64,000 nucleotides of DNA from the NCBI GenBank assembly GCA_013400975.1, contig WBMZ01006400.1:372001-436000 (forward strand), given 5' to 3'. The stretch comes from Atrichornis clamosus. Lineage: Eukaryota > Chordata > Aves > Passeriformes > Menuridae. The position numbers and the translations under genes were made by a program. Positions within the stretch are counted from its first letter, which is position 1. Each line of letters opens with the position of its first letter. The notes beneath the pieces are model-generated. The model searched no databases, was not told the DNA's origin, and saw nothing but the letters and a program-made list of their open reading frames with translations. Below are positions 52,744-64,000 of the stretch, piece after piece.

Positions 52744-54168
52744 AGCCTTGCAATTGCTTCTGATAACAAAGACTGTGGGTGGGCTCTCACAGCATTATTC
52801 ATTTTGTGAGGTCCAAATCCTAAAGCAGATTAAAAAGAGCTTTAAAAATATAAACATAATGGTTTCCAAATGCAGAGTGTTTTTCTTCTGTTTTCTGTTG
52901 ATTTTTCAACTGACATTAATTAAGCTCAAGAAGCCTGATTGGACTCAGTAGGTCATGATTTGCAGGAGAAACACTTAAGTAAAGGAGCTTCAAACGCTGG
53001 CAGGACACTGAGCCAGAGCCTGAAGGATACTGCAAAGTAACAAAGGCAGAAGAGTGTAGTTTTATCCTCTGTCTACCTAATGTGAAGAGTGATTAGTCCT
53101 GGAACCATTCATTAAGCCTACACATTGTGTGCTTTAACTACTGCCTGTCCCTGGAGAGGTGATCTGCACACTGGCAATCTTGCAATAGATTTTTAGATCA
53201 GAAAGGTCCATCTGTCTCCTTAAAACATTTCCAACACAGATACAATCAACTTAGAACTTACAAGGGTAGCCAAAACCCACAAATATGGTCTGTCACAATG
53301 AGTACAGAGAGGTCTACAGTATTGCAAACACTGTGTGTTATTTCATAGAGAAAATAAACCCCACAATGTAATGAGCCCAGCCATCGTTCTGTGGCAGATG
53401 GGGCAGGACGAGCAGTGCCCTGGCAAGGACTTGATTATTGCAAGCATGAGCCAGACAGAAATAGGAAATGAAATTAATTTTTACATGAAGACTGCTATGA
53501 CTGTGCACACTGCATCACAAGAGGATGGGAAAATCAATAGTCACATATTAAGAAGCATGACGGAAGAGCCATAAGCATGACTTCATGCATAAAAAACTCC
53601 AAACCTCTTCCAGGAATGATCTGGAATCTGCCACTCATTAACTTTGGCCATCAAAAAGAATTAAGAACAAGGCTGCAAGTTCTGCATTTGGAAAACTTAC
53701 TCCACTGTGCTTCACTGACACATTACTATTATCAAAGTCTGAAATGCTCTTCACTGTTATTATTTGTGTTAAATAAAACACAGTAGTAAACACTTCATTC
53801 TTTTCACAAATTCTATTTCTGTCAGCTCAACCATTATTGCTTTTCTTCTTGTCGGTTTTAGCAAATAGCCTACTAAAAAGCTATCTGCAACTTAATTAAA
53901 ATCCACATTACTAATGTCATGTTTATATGGAAAATCTTTGGCAAAATAAGTAGCCTCTAGCTTTTGAAGCAATCACAATTAAGTCTGTCAATACGTACTG
54001 GTAGAGGAATACATGAAGAAAACAAGACTAAGTGAAGCAATTTGACCTGCTTCAACCATCTCCACATAAACTGCCTTTCACACAGAATATTTGATCTAGA
54101 AAACTACCCATGGATCAATTATAAGAAACTGTCACTTGTGCAACATAATGTATAACTGAAGGCGCTAG

Positions 54169-54192
54169 CTAATTTTCTTTAAAGAAAATTAG
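54169..54192. repeat. Perfect 24-bp palindrome without spacer
   Basis: CTAATTTTCTTT is followed immediately by its exact reverse complement AAAGAAAATTAG. The symmetry stops at both ends (G at 54168, T at 54193). A spacerless palindrome this long is unusual in unique DNA. It could form a cruciform or bind a dimeric factor, or be a small inverted duplication. Confidence 0.95.
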
Positions 54193-57100
54193 TAAAATCC
54201 TGTCTCATACATGGGAACTTTACCACTAATTTTAATAAAAACCGTAATTTCTTGGTAGTACAGAAGAAGTAACCCTAATTGAACTACAGTAGCTCAAAAA
54301 ATATGTAGCCAGATGAAAGCATCCCAAATTCCAAGGCTAATATTTTGAAAGACCTGTTGGTGTTGCAGGTTTCCCTGCTGCCATCCCTCAATTTCATGAC
54401 TGCTCTCTGTAGCTTGATCAGTAGGTAGCTCAGCCTTTTTCCCTGGATGTTAAACATCACCACAGTTCTTATATTACCTTCTGCCTCTGAATCACTGTAG
54501 GGGACTGTGAAAACTTGTCTTGAATAATTTCCATCAGTAAGATTATATCTTGAGGATTACTCTACATATCAAACAGATTTAATTCTTTTTTCAAAGAGTG
54601 AATTTTCCACTCCTTTTTGCTGTTGTTGTTTTCCTCCTGATACCCCTGACAGCAAACTATGCCTAGCACACACAGGTACTTCCTTTCACATGAGCAGGAA
54701 CCTTGAGGAGGGGGAGATGGAGCAAAGGCTCAGGAGGATTCCTTTCCATTTGGAAAGTGGCAGGCAGGGAATTCAGCTGCTGAGAGGTCATGTCACAGCA
54801 CTGGAGAAGATACAGATAGCTGGTGTGGAAGAAATTCAAGAAGCAGATTCAAGCCGTGGACTTCTCAACGTTTGTTTTTGGTGTCAGAGCCCTGAAAAAC
54901 AGGGATATCTTTTTTTCTTTTGAACAGAGCTCTGAAACGTTATCAAGTAGGAAATTTTTCTAATGTTGTGTTTAATATTCATTACACACACAGAAATACA
55001 TAAAAGCATCAGCCTATTGGTATAAACATGATACACTTGAACAGGCCAATCCCATCAGTGCCACTCCTTGGGAACTGTGCATCTCACACCATTTGCAAGT
55101 TTGGTTTTTTCTCCTTTCCTCTTGCAAGACTAGATGAGAAGATGTATCAAGGTTTGATTCACTCAGTGTTAAAATGACAGGTTAGGAATTCAAAAGTCTT
55201 CAGAATATACTTCCCACTCCCCTACAAGTGGGGTCCTGTAAGAGGGGCAGGTGCACATGGGCATTACCCGATGGGACACAGCCAGGGATGTGGGAAGAGG
55301 AGATGAAGTGCTGGTGAACAGACTGCTCTTCAAAGGTCCCAGTAGAGAGCAGTGATGAGGTTTACAGCCACATCTGAAGAAGAGGTTGCTGTGAAAGGGG
55401 GTAGAAATTCAAGAACACTGGCAAGGTATCAAGAGCACAGTCAGCTGTGCAGCCATCCTGCTAAATGAAAGTATCTGACAGGTCAAAGAAAAGAGGTTTT
55501 CTTCATTCTGTTTTTGTGAATGCCAATATCTAGCTTTATGGATTTGAACTTTGTAAAATACTAGAGGTAATTAAAAGTGATTATTGAGTAATTTAGATGA
55601 ATAAAGTGTTAAACCACTGGCAGAAAAGCATTTCAGCACAGTATTTTACAAGTAGATACAGTGTTATTTTATATAAGGTGTTTGAAACCTGACATTTACT
55701 ATTAAGCTTTTATGATTTTGAATTCCCATACTGATCTGGGAGAAAACAAACACCAAATCATCCACTATTGTCCAGGATGGAAATCCCAGCAGTAAACTGA
55801 CTCTATTAATATACATATGAAGAAATCTAAATTGCCTTTGAAAATTTTACATTATTTAATATTTTTATTTCTCCGTTGTTCTACATATCTATCAACACAG
55901 GATAGAAAAGAGATCTGTCCCTCACAGTGACCAATTACACCTTCACTCACCACTCCCTTTATTAAGACATTTAGAAAAATCCTATTTAAGGCAATTCTCA
56001 ATTCTTGAGCAAAATTATAATTGTAGAAATTTTTGTACTGTCAAGTAAAAAACTAATTGCTGAGTAATGTTTAAAGTTAATGAAAGATCAGAAGCAGACA
56101 ACTGCAACCCACCTCACTACATAGCCACATTAGTGGGACATTTCCAATAAAGATTATCCAAACTGTGAGCATTTAAAGTATTAAAAATAAGATGTAGAAT
56201 TCTAGATCTAGTGAAATGACATGTGAGTCCACTGGCACTCTTGTTTCACATGTTTTAGACTCAAGCCCTGCCCACACTGTAATTGCCATCAATCCAATCC
56301 GTGATGCGCCTGTGGCAAGGCAGGTCCCAGTTTCCATGACAGAGTGTACAGCCAGATGCAAGATGATACTGACATGCCAGGTGCCTTTGGGGACAAGAAA
56401 CATGCAGAAGTTTTGAGGAACTGTGAGTGCAATGACGTGTGAGAAAACTTTAAAAAGTCAATCTCTTCACAGTAGCAAACATGAGTTTGGAATGAGACAA
56501 ATACCCACAAAACACCTGCCTTATAAAACAAAGCATCTTAAAATATGTGTTTTGACTCCATATTTTCTTCAAGAACAAATTCATGCATTACATTGGATGA
56601 AATCCTACTCAGTGAATAACTTCTACTGATTTCAATAGTCACAACTTTGTCTCAGGGCCATGGTCCCTGTCTGCATTCCATGAGCTGTAACTGGACATAC
56701 GACTGTTCAGAGGCATGAGGGATACAAGACGAACCTTCCAGAGAGCAAAATGTGCAATAAGACATTATTTACAGCACAAAACGTACAGTAATTCAATTAT
56801 GTTTTAAATATGCTAATTTAGTAAATGTTCAAGCACCGTTTAACGATGTGATATAATGCCTAATATTTGCAAATATGGGATAGGATTATGGGATTAGAAA
56901 AAGCAAATATCCCAGATGATTCTAAAAGGATAGAATCAATGCTATATTAATTCATAGCTGTAATACTCTTCAATGCTCTTTGATAACATCAACAAGCCAG
57001 CAGATCATTTTATGACACAAAAATTAGGTGATCTCTGCAAAAGAAGGGACGATCACAAAAACAACTTGTAAAAGTTGCTGGTTTATATCCTTTAACTATA

Positions 57101-60100
57101 TTTCATCTCCATCCTCAGACATGGGAACAAGAATCCCTTTAGTACTGTAGATACAAATGTATCTACATGAATGTGTATAACACAAAATAGAAGAAAATTT
57201 AAGGTAAATAAGAACAAAAAATGTATCCTGTATTAACTGCAAATCATGAATCTTATCAGTGTAAGTCCTAAAATGCTACTAGAGAACAATTTCATGCAGC
57301 AAGTAGACAAATAACAAATGTCATGTTTTGCAACATCTTCTGGCTGAGCATAGGCTAATAGCAACACAATAACATTTAGTTAATTATGACAAGTTCTATA
57401 AATTTGAGCACTGAAAAATGTAAGTGCTCAATCCATGAAATACATCTTGCTAGAGACTCCCTGTCACTAACAAAATATTGGATCAACATTTCACTGCAAA
57501 TCACTAATGGATTTTTATACATGACAAAGCACAAATGAAGGCTGCCCTTTCTATCCTGTCAGGAATTCCATTTAACTATAGCAGTCTTTAAAGACATAAC
57601 CCCCAAAGTATTGAGATTGCCTAGGTAAATAAAGTCATCATAAATCAGGAGAAAATGAAATATTCAAGCACATACTAACATTATTATCCAAGACCAATTC
57701 CAACAAGCTGCCTCTGATTACTATAGTGCACATTTAGGAAAATTTAAGTAAAATCAGAACTTCTGAGAACAAAAGGCTCCTTTGTCTCTAACCTGCAAAA
57801 GTGCTGCATTCCCCAAACACAGGTTCAGTAGTAAAATACAAGTTACAACATTAAAGTTTCATTTTCACTGGTAAGAAAAAGTAGAAAAGCTTTCAGGAGA
57901 AATCAAGTATTTCACTGTTTTATTAAATGCTGTCTTCAAAGACAACTTCACAGGAAAGCAAATCCCAAAATGTTTTCATGCCTTGAAAAATCTATTTTAA
58001 ACATTTTCCACTCTGCCAAAGGAGCAATGCAGATAATACATATCTTAAAGAATATCGGTATGGTCAGACATTCACATTTGGTCATGTACTATTTGTCTAT
58101 GGGAGCAAAATATACATTTCTCACCTTCTGAAAGTGTTTACATCTATCAATAATGAATTAGTGTAACAAATGTTTCTTACAGAATAAAATAAAATCTTAC
58201 TATTTCCTAGAAGGAAGAAAGGAAAATTATAGATATTACAATATTTCAGACAAAGGAGTGGTTTGACTGAAGTGACATTTGAGATGCAAAGACTGCCTCA
58301 TCTCTTTGAGCTATAGGTCTACAACTATTTTTGCGCTAAAGTTCTAAGCTGTCAATAGCCAAAGTCCATCCTAACACAAAGCTATGAAACTACACTAAAA
58401 AACTTTTCAGAAGTGCTAGTCTTACAAGTCAATGAAAAAATGAAGGAGAAGCATTTTACAACGCTAAGTACCTCGAGCCCAAAGGTAGTCGGATAACTCA
58501 GTCTGCTCACACATACACACCCATAAAGTAGTGCCTACCTCGGTGCCACTAACAATGAAAGAAAAAATGCCATGTATAAAAACCCCTCACTGAAGTAAAA
58601 AGTTCACTGAAAAGAAAGGAAAAGCAGGTCAGTCTTAATGTGCCTGTGTTATTTCTCAGGGCAGTTCAGTGTGCCAGATGCTGTATAAAGCCCAAGGAGA
58701 CAATATCCCTGCTAGCTGAATCATCCTTATCCTCATCACTCAGAAGGTACAAGCTGTGTTTTATTTGGTATAACAATGTTTCTTAAGTGACAAGCCACAG
58801 AATGGCTGTGGGTTCAATGGGAATTGCAGCAAATCTTTTGATTTAATACTTGGACCATGCTTCAACCTAAATCCACCAGTAATATTTTACACTTAAGTTT
58901 CAAAAAGAATTCAACAAGCTTTCAAGAATCCTTGAAAAAACTCAATTTCTTCTTCATCTCAAATTCATCAGTCTGCTTTGGGTTCTTCACAAGATACTTT
59001 TGTATAATGTGTGATAATTTTATCTGGCCCATGAAAATTTAATGCATTCTCATGTTTCTGGAAGCATTTCACACCCCTTTTTCCCAGTAAGCAACTCAGC
59101 AGGGCTAGTGTAGAATGGGATCAAACATATTGTGTGCTGACAAGCACTTAATTTCAATCTATTGAAAAATTTGGTATTTATTAATCAGGAATTTGAAATG
59201 CAATTCTTCCCTCCAAGTAGAAAAGATTGAGCAATATTTGTTCTGCATTATCTGAGATGTATTTATAAGCCTCCAAAATCACCTAAATTAGGGATAACCT
59301 GAAAATCTGGAGGCTCAAAAAAGGATACTCACATTATGGTGACTGACAAGAAAAACTAGGGCTATGAAGGGAGGCTTCAGGCTAGAGGAGATATGCTGCA
59401 AGAGAAGAAAACTGAACTGAGATTAAGTTGATACAATGGACATCATTAACAAGTGAGATACTTTTCAAATTTCATAAATAGGTGGTTATTTAAAAAAGGA
59501 CAGAGTTGTCAGTGGAATTCCAAACATTCTAGATAATTTATTGTATAAATGACACTTCTAATTCAGGATAGCCAGGGATACATCTAGTTTGCTTTTCTAT
59601 TTAACTCTCTGATGTGACTGACCTTTAGATTAGATTTGCTGGAATAGATTTCCCATTTATATTAAATGGCATAAAAGAGTTTACCTCTGAAGGACAGATT
59701 TAGATTTCCTTGGCCTTGAGATTATTTCCGTGCTCCAATTATTTACTTAGCCTACTAATATGAACATACCCAAACCAACACCATGACTAGCCTACCAATT
59801 TCATAACTAAACATAACAGTACTCTGATCCGGAGATAAAACCTCTCATTTATCTTTTGTCATTAGTTCAAATAATTTCCTGCCTGTTTTGTCTGCAAATT
59901 ATTGTTTTCCAATCCCAAAGAAGGTTCCTTTCCTTGTTACCAGAGGTAAACAAGTAGATGTGTGAGCAGCAGAACTAATGAAGCCTGGTTTACAAATATC
60001 CATGAGAAGCTTCTGATGCTTAATAAAAGGAAAGCTAATTAGCTTTGGGGTTAATAAGTCTGGATATTAATAGGGTCTTTCTCCTCCACCCAGAAACCTG

Positions 60101-63100
60101 CATTCAGAGTTTAACACTTTGATACTTACAGGCCTATGTCACATATAAAATACTGGCCAATCAGTCAAAGAACCAAATACATACAGTGTGATTGAAAAGC
60201 CTTATTTTGGAGGAAGCAGTGTTAAAATAAAAAGCTTTATTTCCTTTCATAGCAAGAAAAAAATTATGTCATCAACTGCATAAACAATATTCAGGACACA
60301 ACATGTTTTAAAATATTTTCCAGCAAAACATTTGCAATCTTTGTCACATATTTTCTCTTAACAAATGAACATACACATGACCAGTGTGATGGAGGACAGC
60401 ATAACAGTGCTTCAGAACTGCTGACACTGAAACCAGTATTTCCTTAGCCTTTTCATCCCACAGGAGTCAGCAGAGTGCATGGAAAGAAAGGATGCCAACA
60501 AAATATGGGTACACTGAGAGAAATCACTCCAGGTGAAATAACAGCCTACAACCGTGCAGGGGAAGGATTCACATGTCACTAACAGGAGCACAGTGCTGGT
60601 GGAAGGACAATCTGTGTATCTTTGCACCACTGGCCAAATCTGAGCACCCTGCCACAACTGCTGGACTGCCACTTGCTGTAATACCTGAGAAACTTCCAGC
60701 TTCTGTGGCATTTTAACAATTATTTAGATGATAAAAACAATCTGAAACCCAAAATTACAGAAGACAGCAGTTTGAATTTCACAAAAACATGGCATACAAA
60801 GTATATGCAGAAACACACACAAATAAAAGAGTTTATATTAAATTCCCTAAGCATATTCCTTTGTTCATTCTGCTTTACAGAAATTAAAAGTTAAGTCTCC
60901 CAAGCCTCTGAGACATTTATCCTGGTAATTTTATTGAAAAGAAACATGAATTAAAGAACATTTCAGCTCAGTTGCACATCTTGACAGTAACTCTGGGTCA
61001 GGAAAAACTCTGGATAGGGAAAAAAATAATATTGTTCACCTAGCATCTAATCAGTAGTCTCAAATTGTCACCCAATCTATAACTCCAAACTGAAAACCTA
61101 ATTCCTCAAAAAAATCCAAACCCAAGAAGTATAGAATGTTGAATACTTATTTAAACAATCACCTTGCCTCAGTACCAATGTATTAGCTTTAAAATGGTGT
61201 TTTAGAAATTATTTACACAGTCTGTTAAAGGAATAGGCTACACCTTAATACTTGCATGCAAAACACGCTCTGCTTTGTATTTTCTGTACCTGGTAATATT
61301 CCTAGGACACAGATTTGTTAAAAAAATCCCTGGAAGTTAAATAGCTATGTTTGAATTATCATTGTGTTTAGATTTTGGTTAAGCAAATGAATTTAATAAA
61401 AACCATAAACCAATTGATTTTACCCCTTTAGAAATCAGTCAAAGAATGCATTTTTATGGTGGACCTCAGGCACTGAATCATGATTAGAGAATTGAGCAAG
61501 CATCAAAATGTTCACAGTACCACAACCTATTTTCTTTTCTGCTTCTCATTCCTAGACAGTTATTGCTTTTGACAAAGAATTACAGAGAAATATTTCTCTA
61601 GGTTTCTGAAAGTAAGGAGATATTCATTATTAATAGAATTTTTTACCTTTGTAAGAATGTTGTGTCAGAAAGTATCATTCAGGGAGCTTGAGAGGAGATG
61701 AGAGACAGGCAGGCTGCTGGACTTTATGTTGTGTCGGAGGTTTTAAAGGTCAGACAGTTTGCGGGGGGTTTTAATTCATTATTTATTTCAACTTTTAAAA
61801 ACTTTTGTAGCAAGTGCTGATGAACTTCACAGATTTTCATTGTACAAGTAATCCACAGAAATCCTTGGCTGAGACACTCTGTTGTGGGAACACCATCTTG
61901 TCCTTTCATAGTGGAATGTATACATATATTCACACTATTATACCTCTTTTTCTGTTTTATACCATAAGCAGATTAAAAATGATTCGATTGAAATTCTGTA
62001 GATCATTTGTCAAATCATGTATTTTTAAATCTTATTTTAGTTTCTAATCTGTTTGAAAACATTAAGAACTTAAGGATATACATGCATTTTTCAAGTATTT
62101 TGTAACATACTTTTTTCCTTACTAGCCTTACAAAAAGATAGTGGTGAAAAAAACCCAAAGCAAAAAAACAAAACACTGAGAGACTTATCACTTCAGCTGA
62201 CTGCTAGATGGACTAGTGCAGACACCTATTTCCCAAAATGGCATTACTCCTAGTTGATTCACTTTGATAGAGGAGGCATGAGCCAGAAGTAAGGAATTCA
62301 AGCAAACAGCAATAAATTGCAATCCTGATACATAATACCTCAAGGTTTGATGGTAAATTTTATTCACAATGAGTGTAGCTATTGGATCATTTACGTGACT
62401 GATACTGAAAAATGGAACCAACTGCACTTGGGAAGATTGTATTAAGAGTCTCATTCTAAATAGGCTAATGGACCTGTTATTTGAAAGTTACTTAATAACA
62501 CTGTTGAAAAATCACACTCTAAATTTACAGTATTGTTTTCCAGTTGTTGCTGGCAAACAGTTTAGGAAAAGTGGTTTACTTTCTTTAAGTGCATGCTTTC
62601 AGGTATAAAAAAACCCATTAAAATTAAATGCATTACATTCCTTATAACCCTTCCAAGGCTATGGCTTCTTGTTTTTTTAACCTGTAGAAATTTCATGTTC
62701 ATAACAGGCATCGTCACATCACATTCCTATTAGAAACAAGAGTTTGATGTGATTCACATGATTGCAAATCAGTGCACTCTGCCATGTAAGACCATGTTGG
62801 GATGGGTTTTCCTCTGCTGTATCCATTTCTGCAGTATGGGCTTGTACCGTGCTCAGTTACACAAATCAGGAGCTCTGAATCCCAAATCAAAACAGTTTAT
62901 GCAAAGAAATGAGAAACAATTTCTCTGGATCTTGAAAGCTACTTGTAGATGCACAGGGCTGTCAGACGTCTCATCATAATGAATATGATTATGATTCTGC
63001 CTCTCTTTTTCCATCACTTCACAGCAGAAAGAAACCGAGTATCACAAATAAAGAGAAGACCTCAATATATTGAGCCTGTCATTTACAGGTATATAGATTT

Positions 63101-63353
63101 ATGCAGTAATACCATAAAACTGAAACACTTACTCTACCCTTGAAATGTGCTTTGATTCATCATATTACATATTAGAAAGAATTAAAGCAGCTGTTTAATC
63201 CAGTAGTTGTTCATATTACACTAAAGTGCAGAATATTTACTGTGTGCAGTAATGATTGAGCACCACTTTACTAAATAAATAAAGGAGGAGCACAAAATGA
63301 TATAAAGAATACTAAAAAAATTTAACCTTATAATTTCTTAATCTCTTTTTGCA
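54193..63353. other. AT-rich noncoding DNA, no gene recognised
   Basis: Open frames are under 100 codons. A purine-rich, GC-richer patch at 54.69-54.88 kb gives a Glu/Arg-rich frame of 77 codons with no known motif. A second GC-richer patch lies at 55.22-55.40 kb. No transposon, tRNA or clear exon is visible. A 16-bp palindrome near 60.04 kb and a G-rich tract near 63.36 kb are listed separately. Confidence 0.65.
60031..60046. repeat. Perfect 16-bp palindrome
   Basis: AAAGCTAA is followed immediately by TTAGCTTT. It centres on TAATTA, a core homeodomain binding word, within an ATTA-rich stretch that also contains GGTTAATAAG and GATATTAATAGG. It may be a paired-type homeodomain dimer site, but this is inference only. 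Confidence 0.9.
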
Positions 63354-63382
63354 GGGGTGGTGGGGTGGAGTAAGGGTGGAAG
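63354..63382 (+). other. G-rich tract, possible two-tetrad quadruplex, after a splice-acceptor-like site
   Basis: The plus strand carries runs of G of lengths 4, 2, 4, 2, 3, 2 and 2 within 29 bp. It is directly preceded by TTAATCTCTTTTTGCA(G), which reads as a good polypyrimidine tract and AG acceptor. It stands out in AT-rich flanks. It could be the start of an exon or simply a G-rich patch. No matching donor with an open frame is obvious downstream. Confidence 0.4.
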
Positions 63383-64000
63383 GTCATTGTAGATATATAT
63401 GGTCTAAAAATAAAGCCAAACCAAGATTTTAGAATGAGCTGATGCTTCTTAATTAGACCAGCAGGTTCATTTCTGACACACAAGTACTTTTTAAGATCTG
63501 AAAGAAAAGGAGAAAATTGTAAAGAGGACTGTAATTAGACATTAAGAGCAATTGCTTAGGATTTCATTAGATATGTACTGGACTGTTCAGGAGAAGAGGA
63601 AGGTTTACTTGGGGAGTCAAAGACACTCAATAAGGAGCTGGGGAGAGAGGGAGTTGCCCTCTTTCAGGGAAAAGAGCTATGTGTAAATTATAACCTGTGG
63701 AACACTGCAATATTTATGGAGGGCTGAGGGTGGACAGGGACTTGCAGGCTGTAATGGACAAGAAAAAACAGTAACTCCAGTGAGTCCACAGCTTTTGGTA
63801 TTTACTAAGTTATGAATCTGAGTTTCCAGGCTTATCTTTCAAAAGTATTTTGTAGGTCATTCTTTAATTAAGCCAGAGCTGTTGCTTCCAACTTGAATTT
63901 TGCTTTGAAGTTTCCTGCTTCTGTTTCAGACCTCAAGAACTACTTATGTGCCTGAGAGCTTATCTGTTTTTTATTTCCCAACTATACTTAGTCTAATTAA
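63383..64000. other. Noncoding DNA, nothing recognised
   Basis: Slightly purine-rich unique sequence (for example 63.59-63.67 kb) with no open frame of note and no identified repeat. Confidence 0.6.

Larger units (their letters stand above)
48183..54168. other. AT-rich noncoding DNA with candidate conserved elements
   Basis: No gene recognised. A minus-strand open frame of 153 codons at 48994-49455 is noted separately. Stretches dense in ATTA, TAAT and ATTAAA words occur at 48.42-48.56, 51.24-51.32 and 51.83-52.15 kb. In vertebrates such sequence is often conserved noncoding DNA that binds homeodomain factors, but conservation cannot be judged from one sequence. Confidence 0.55.

Noticed and set aside
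53335..53574. Plus-strand frame of 79 codons with balanced composition
   Set aside because: No acceptor or donor fits the frame, and no domain is recognised.
54690..54923. Glu/Arg-rich plus frame in a purine-rich patch, briefly considered as a CR1 internal piece
   Set aside because: Only a few short words resemble CR1 and the order does not match; the composition follows from purine richness.
1..64000. Bacterial-type features, CRISPR arrays, rRNA genes, endogenous retrovirus bodies
   Set aside because: No regularly spaced repeats, no rRNA-like sequence, no long polyprotein frames or paired LTRs were seen; the CR1 tails place the window in a bird nuclear genome.

Overview
The window looks like gene-poor avian nuclear DNA, either intergenic or deep inside a very large intron. 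Two things support this. First, two short, 5'-truncated CR1 LINE tails (34587-34735 minus, 48061-48182 plus) carry the bird-typical 3' octamer repeat ATTCTRTG and the usual CR1 3' words. Second, the rest is AT-rich and repeat-poor, with scattered homopolymers and microsatellites and no dense gene. There are no operons, ribosome binding sites, CRISPR arrays, rRNA or convincing tRNA genes. I recognise no protein family anywhere, and nearly all open frames are short chance frames.

Layout. 1-12.6 kb: plain AT-rich DNA with T and A homopolymers. 12.7-13.1 kb: a pyrimidine-rich open stretch, perhaps a decayed retroposon. 13.1-28.8 kb: unique-looking AT-rich DNA with a local 22-bp duplication near 23.3 kb and a lysine-rich minus-strand frame near 25 kb. 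28.8-29.25 kb: a GC- and CpG-richer patch with an open frame between credible splice sites, one of the two best exon candidates. 31.25 kb: a TA/CA microsatellite. 32.3-32.75 kb: a GC-richer patch that starts with a two-copy 30-bp tandem repeat. 33.2-34.1 kb: the longest open frame (296 codons, minus strand), not recognised. 34.6 kb: first CR1. 43.14-43.20 kb: a 63-nt, one-frame-open candidate cassette exon with very good splice sites. About 43.5-45.4 kb: a strongly C-over-G skewed block with telomere-like CCCTAAC and TTAACC words, probably an ancient degenerate tandem array. 48.1 kb: second CR1. 41.6-60 kb: several stretches dense in ATTA-type words that read like candidate conserved noncoding elements, plus two perfect palindromes (54.18 and 60.04 kb).

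I could not identify a confident new biological system. The items most worth a second look are the C-rich block at 43.5-45.4 kb, the candidate exons at 28.9-29.24 kb and 43.14-43.20 kb, and the candidate regulatory block at 51.8-52.15 kb. All of these need alignment to other bird genomes or RNA-seq. I had neither.
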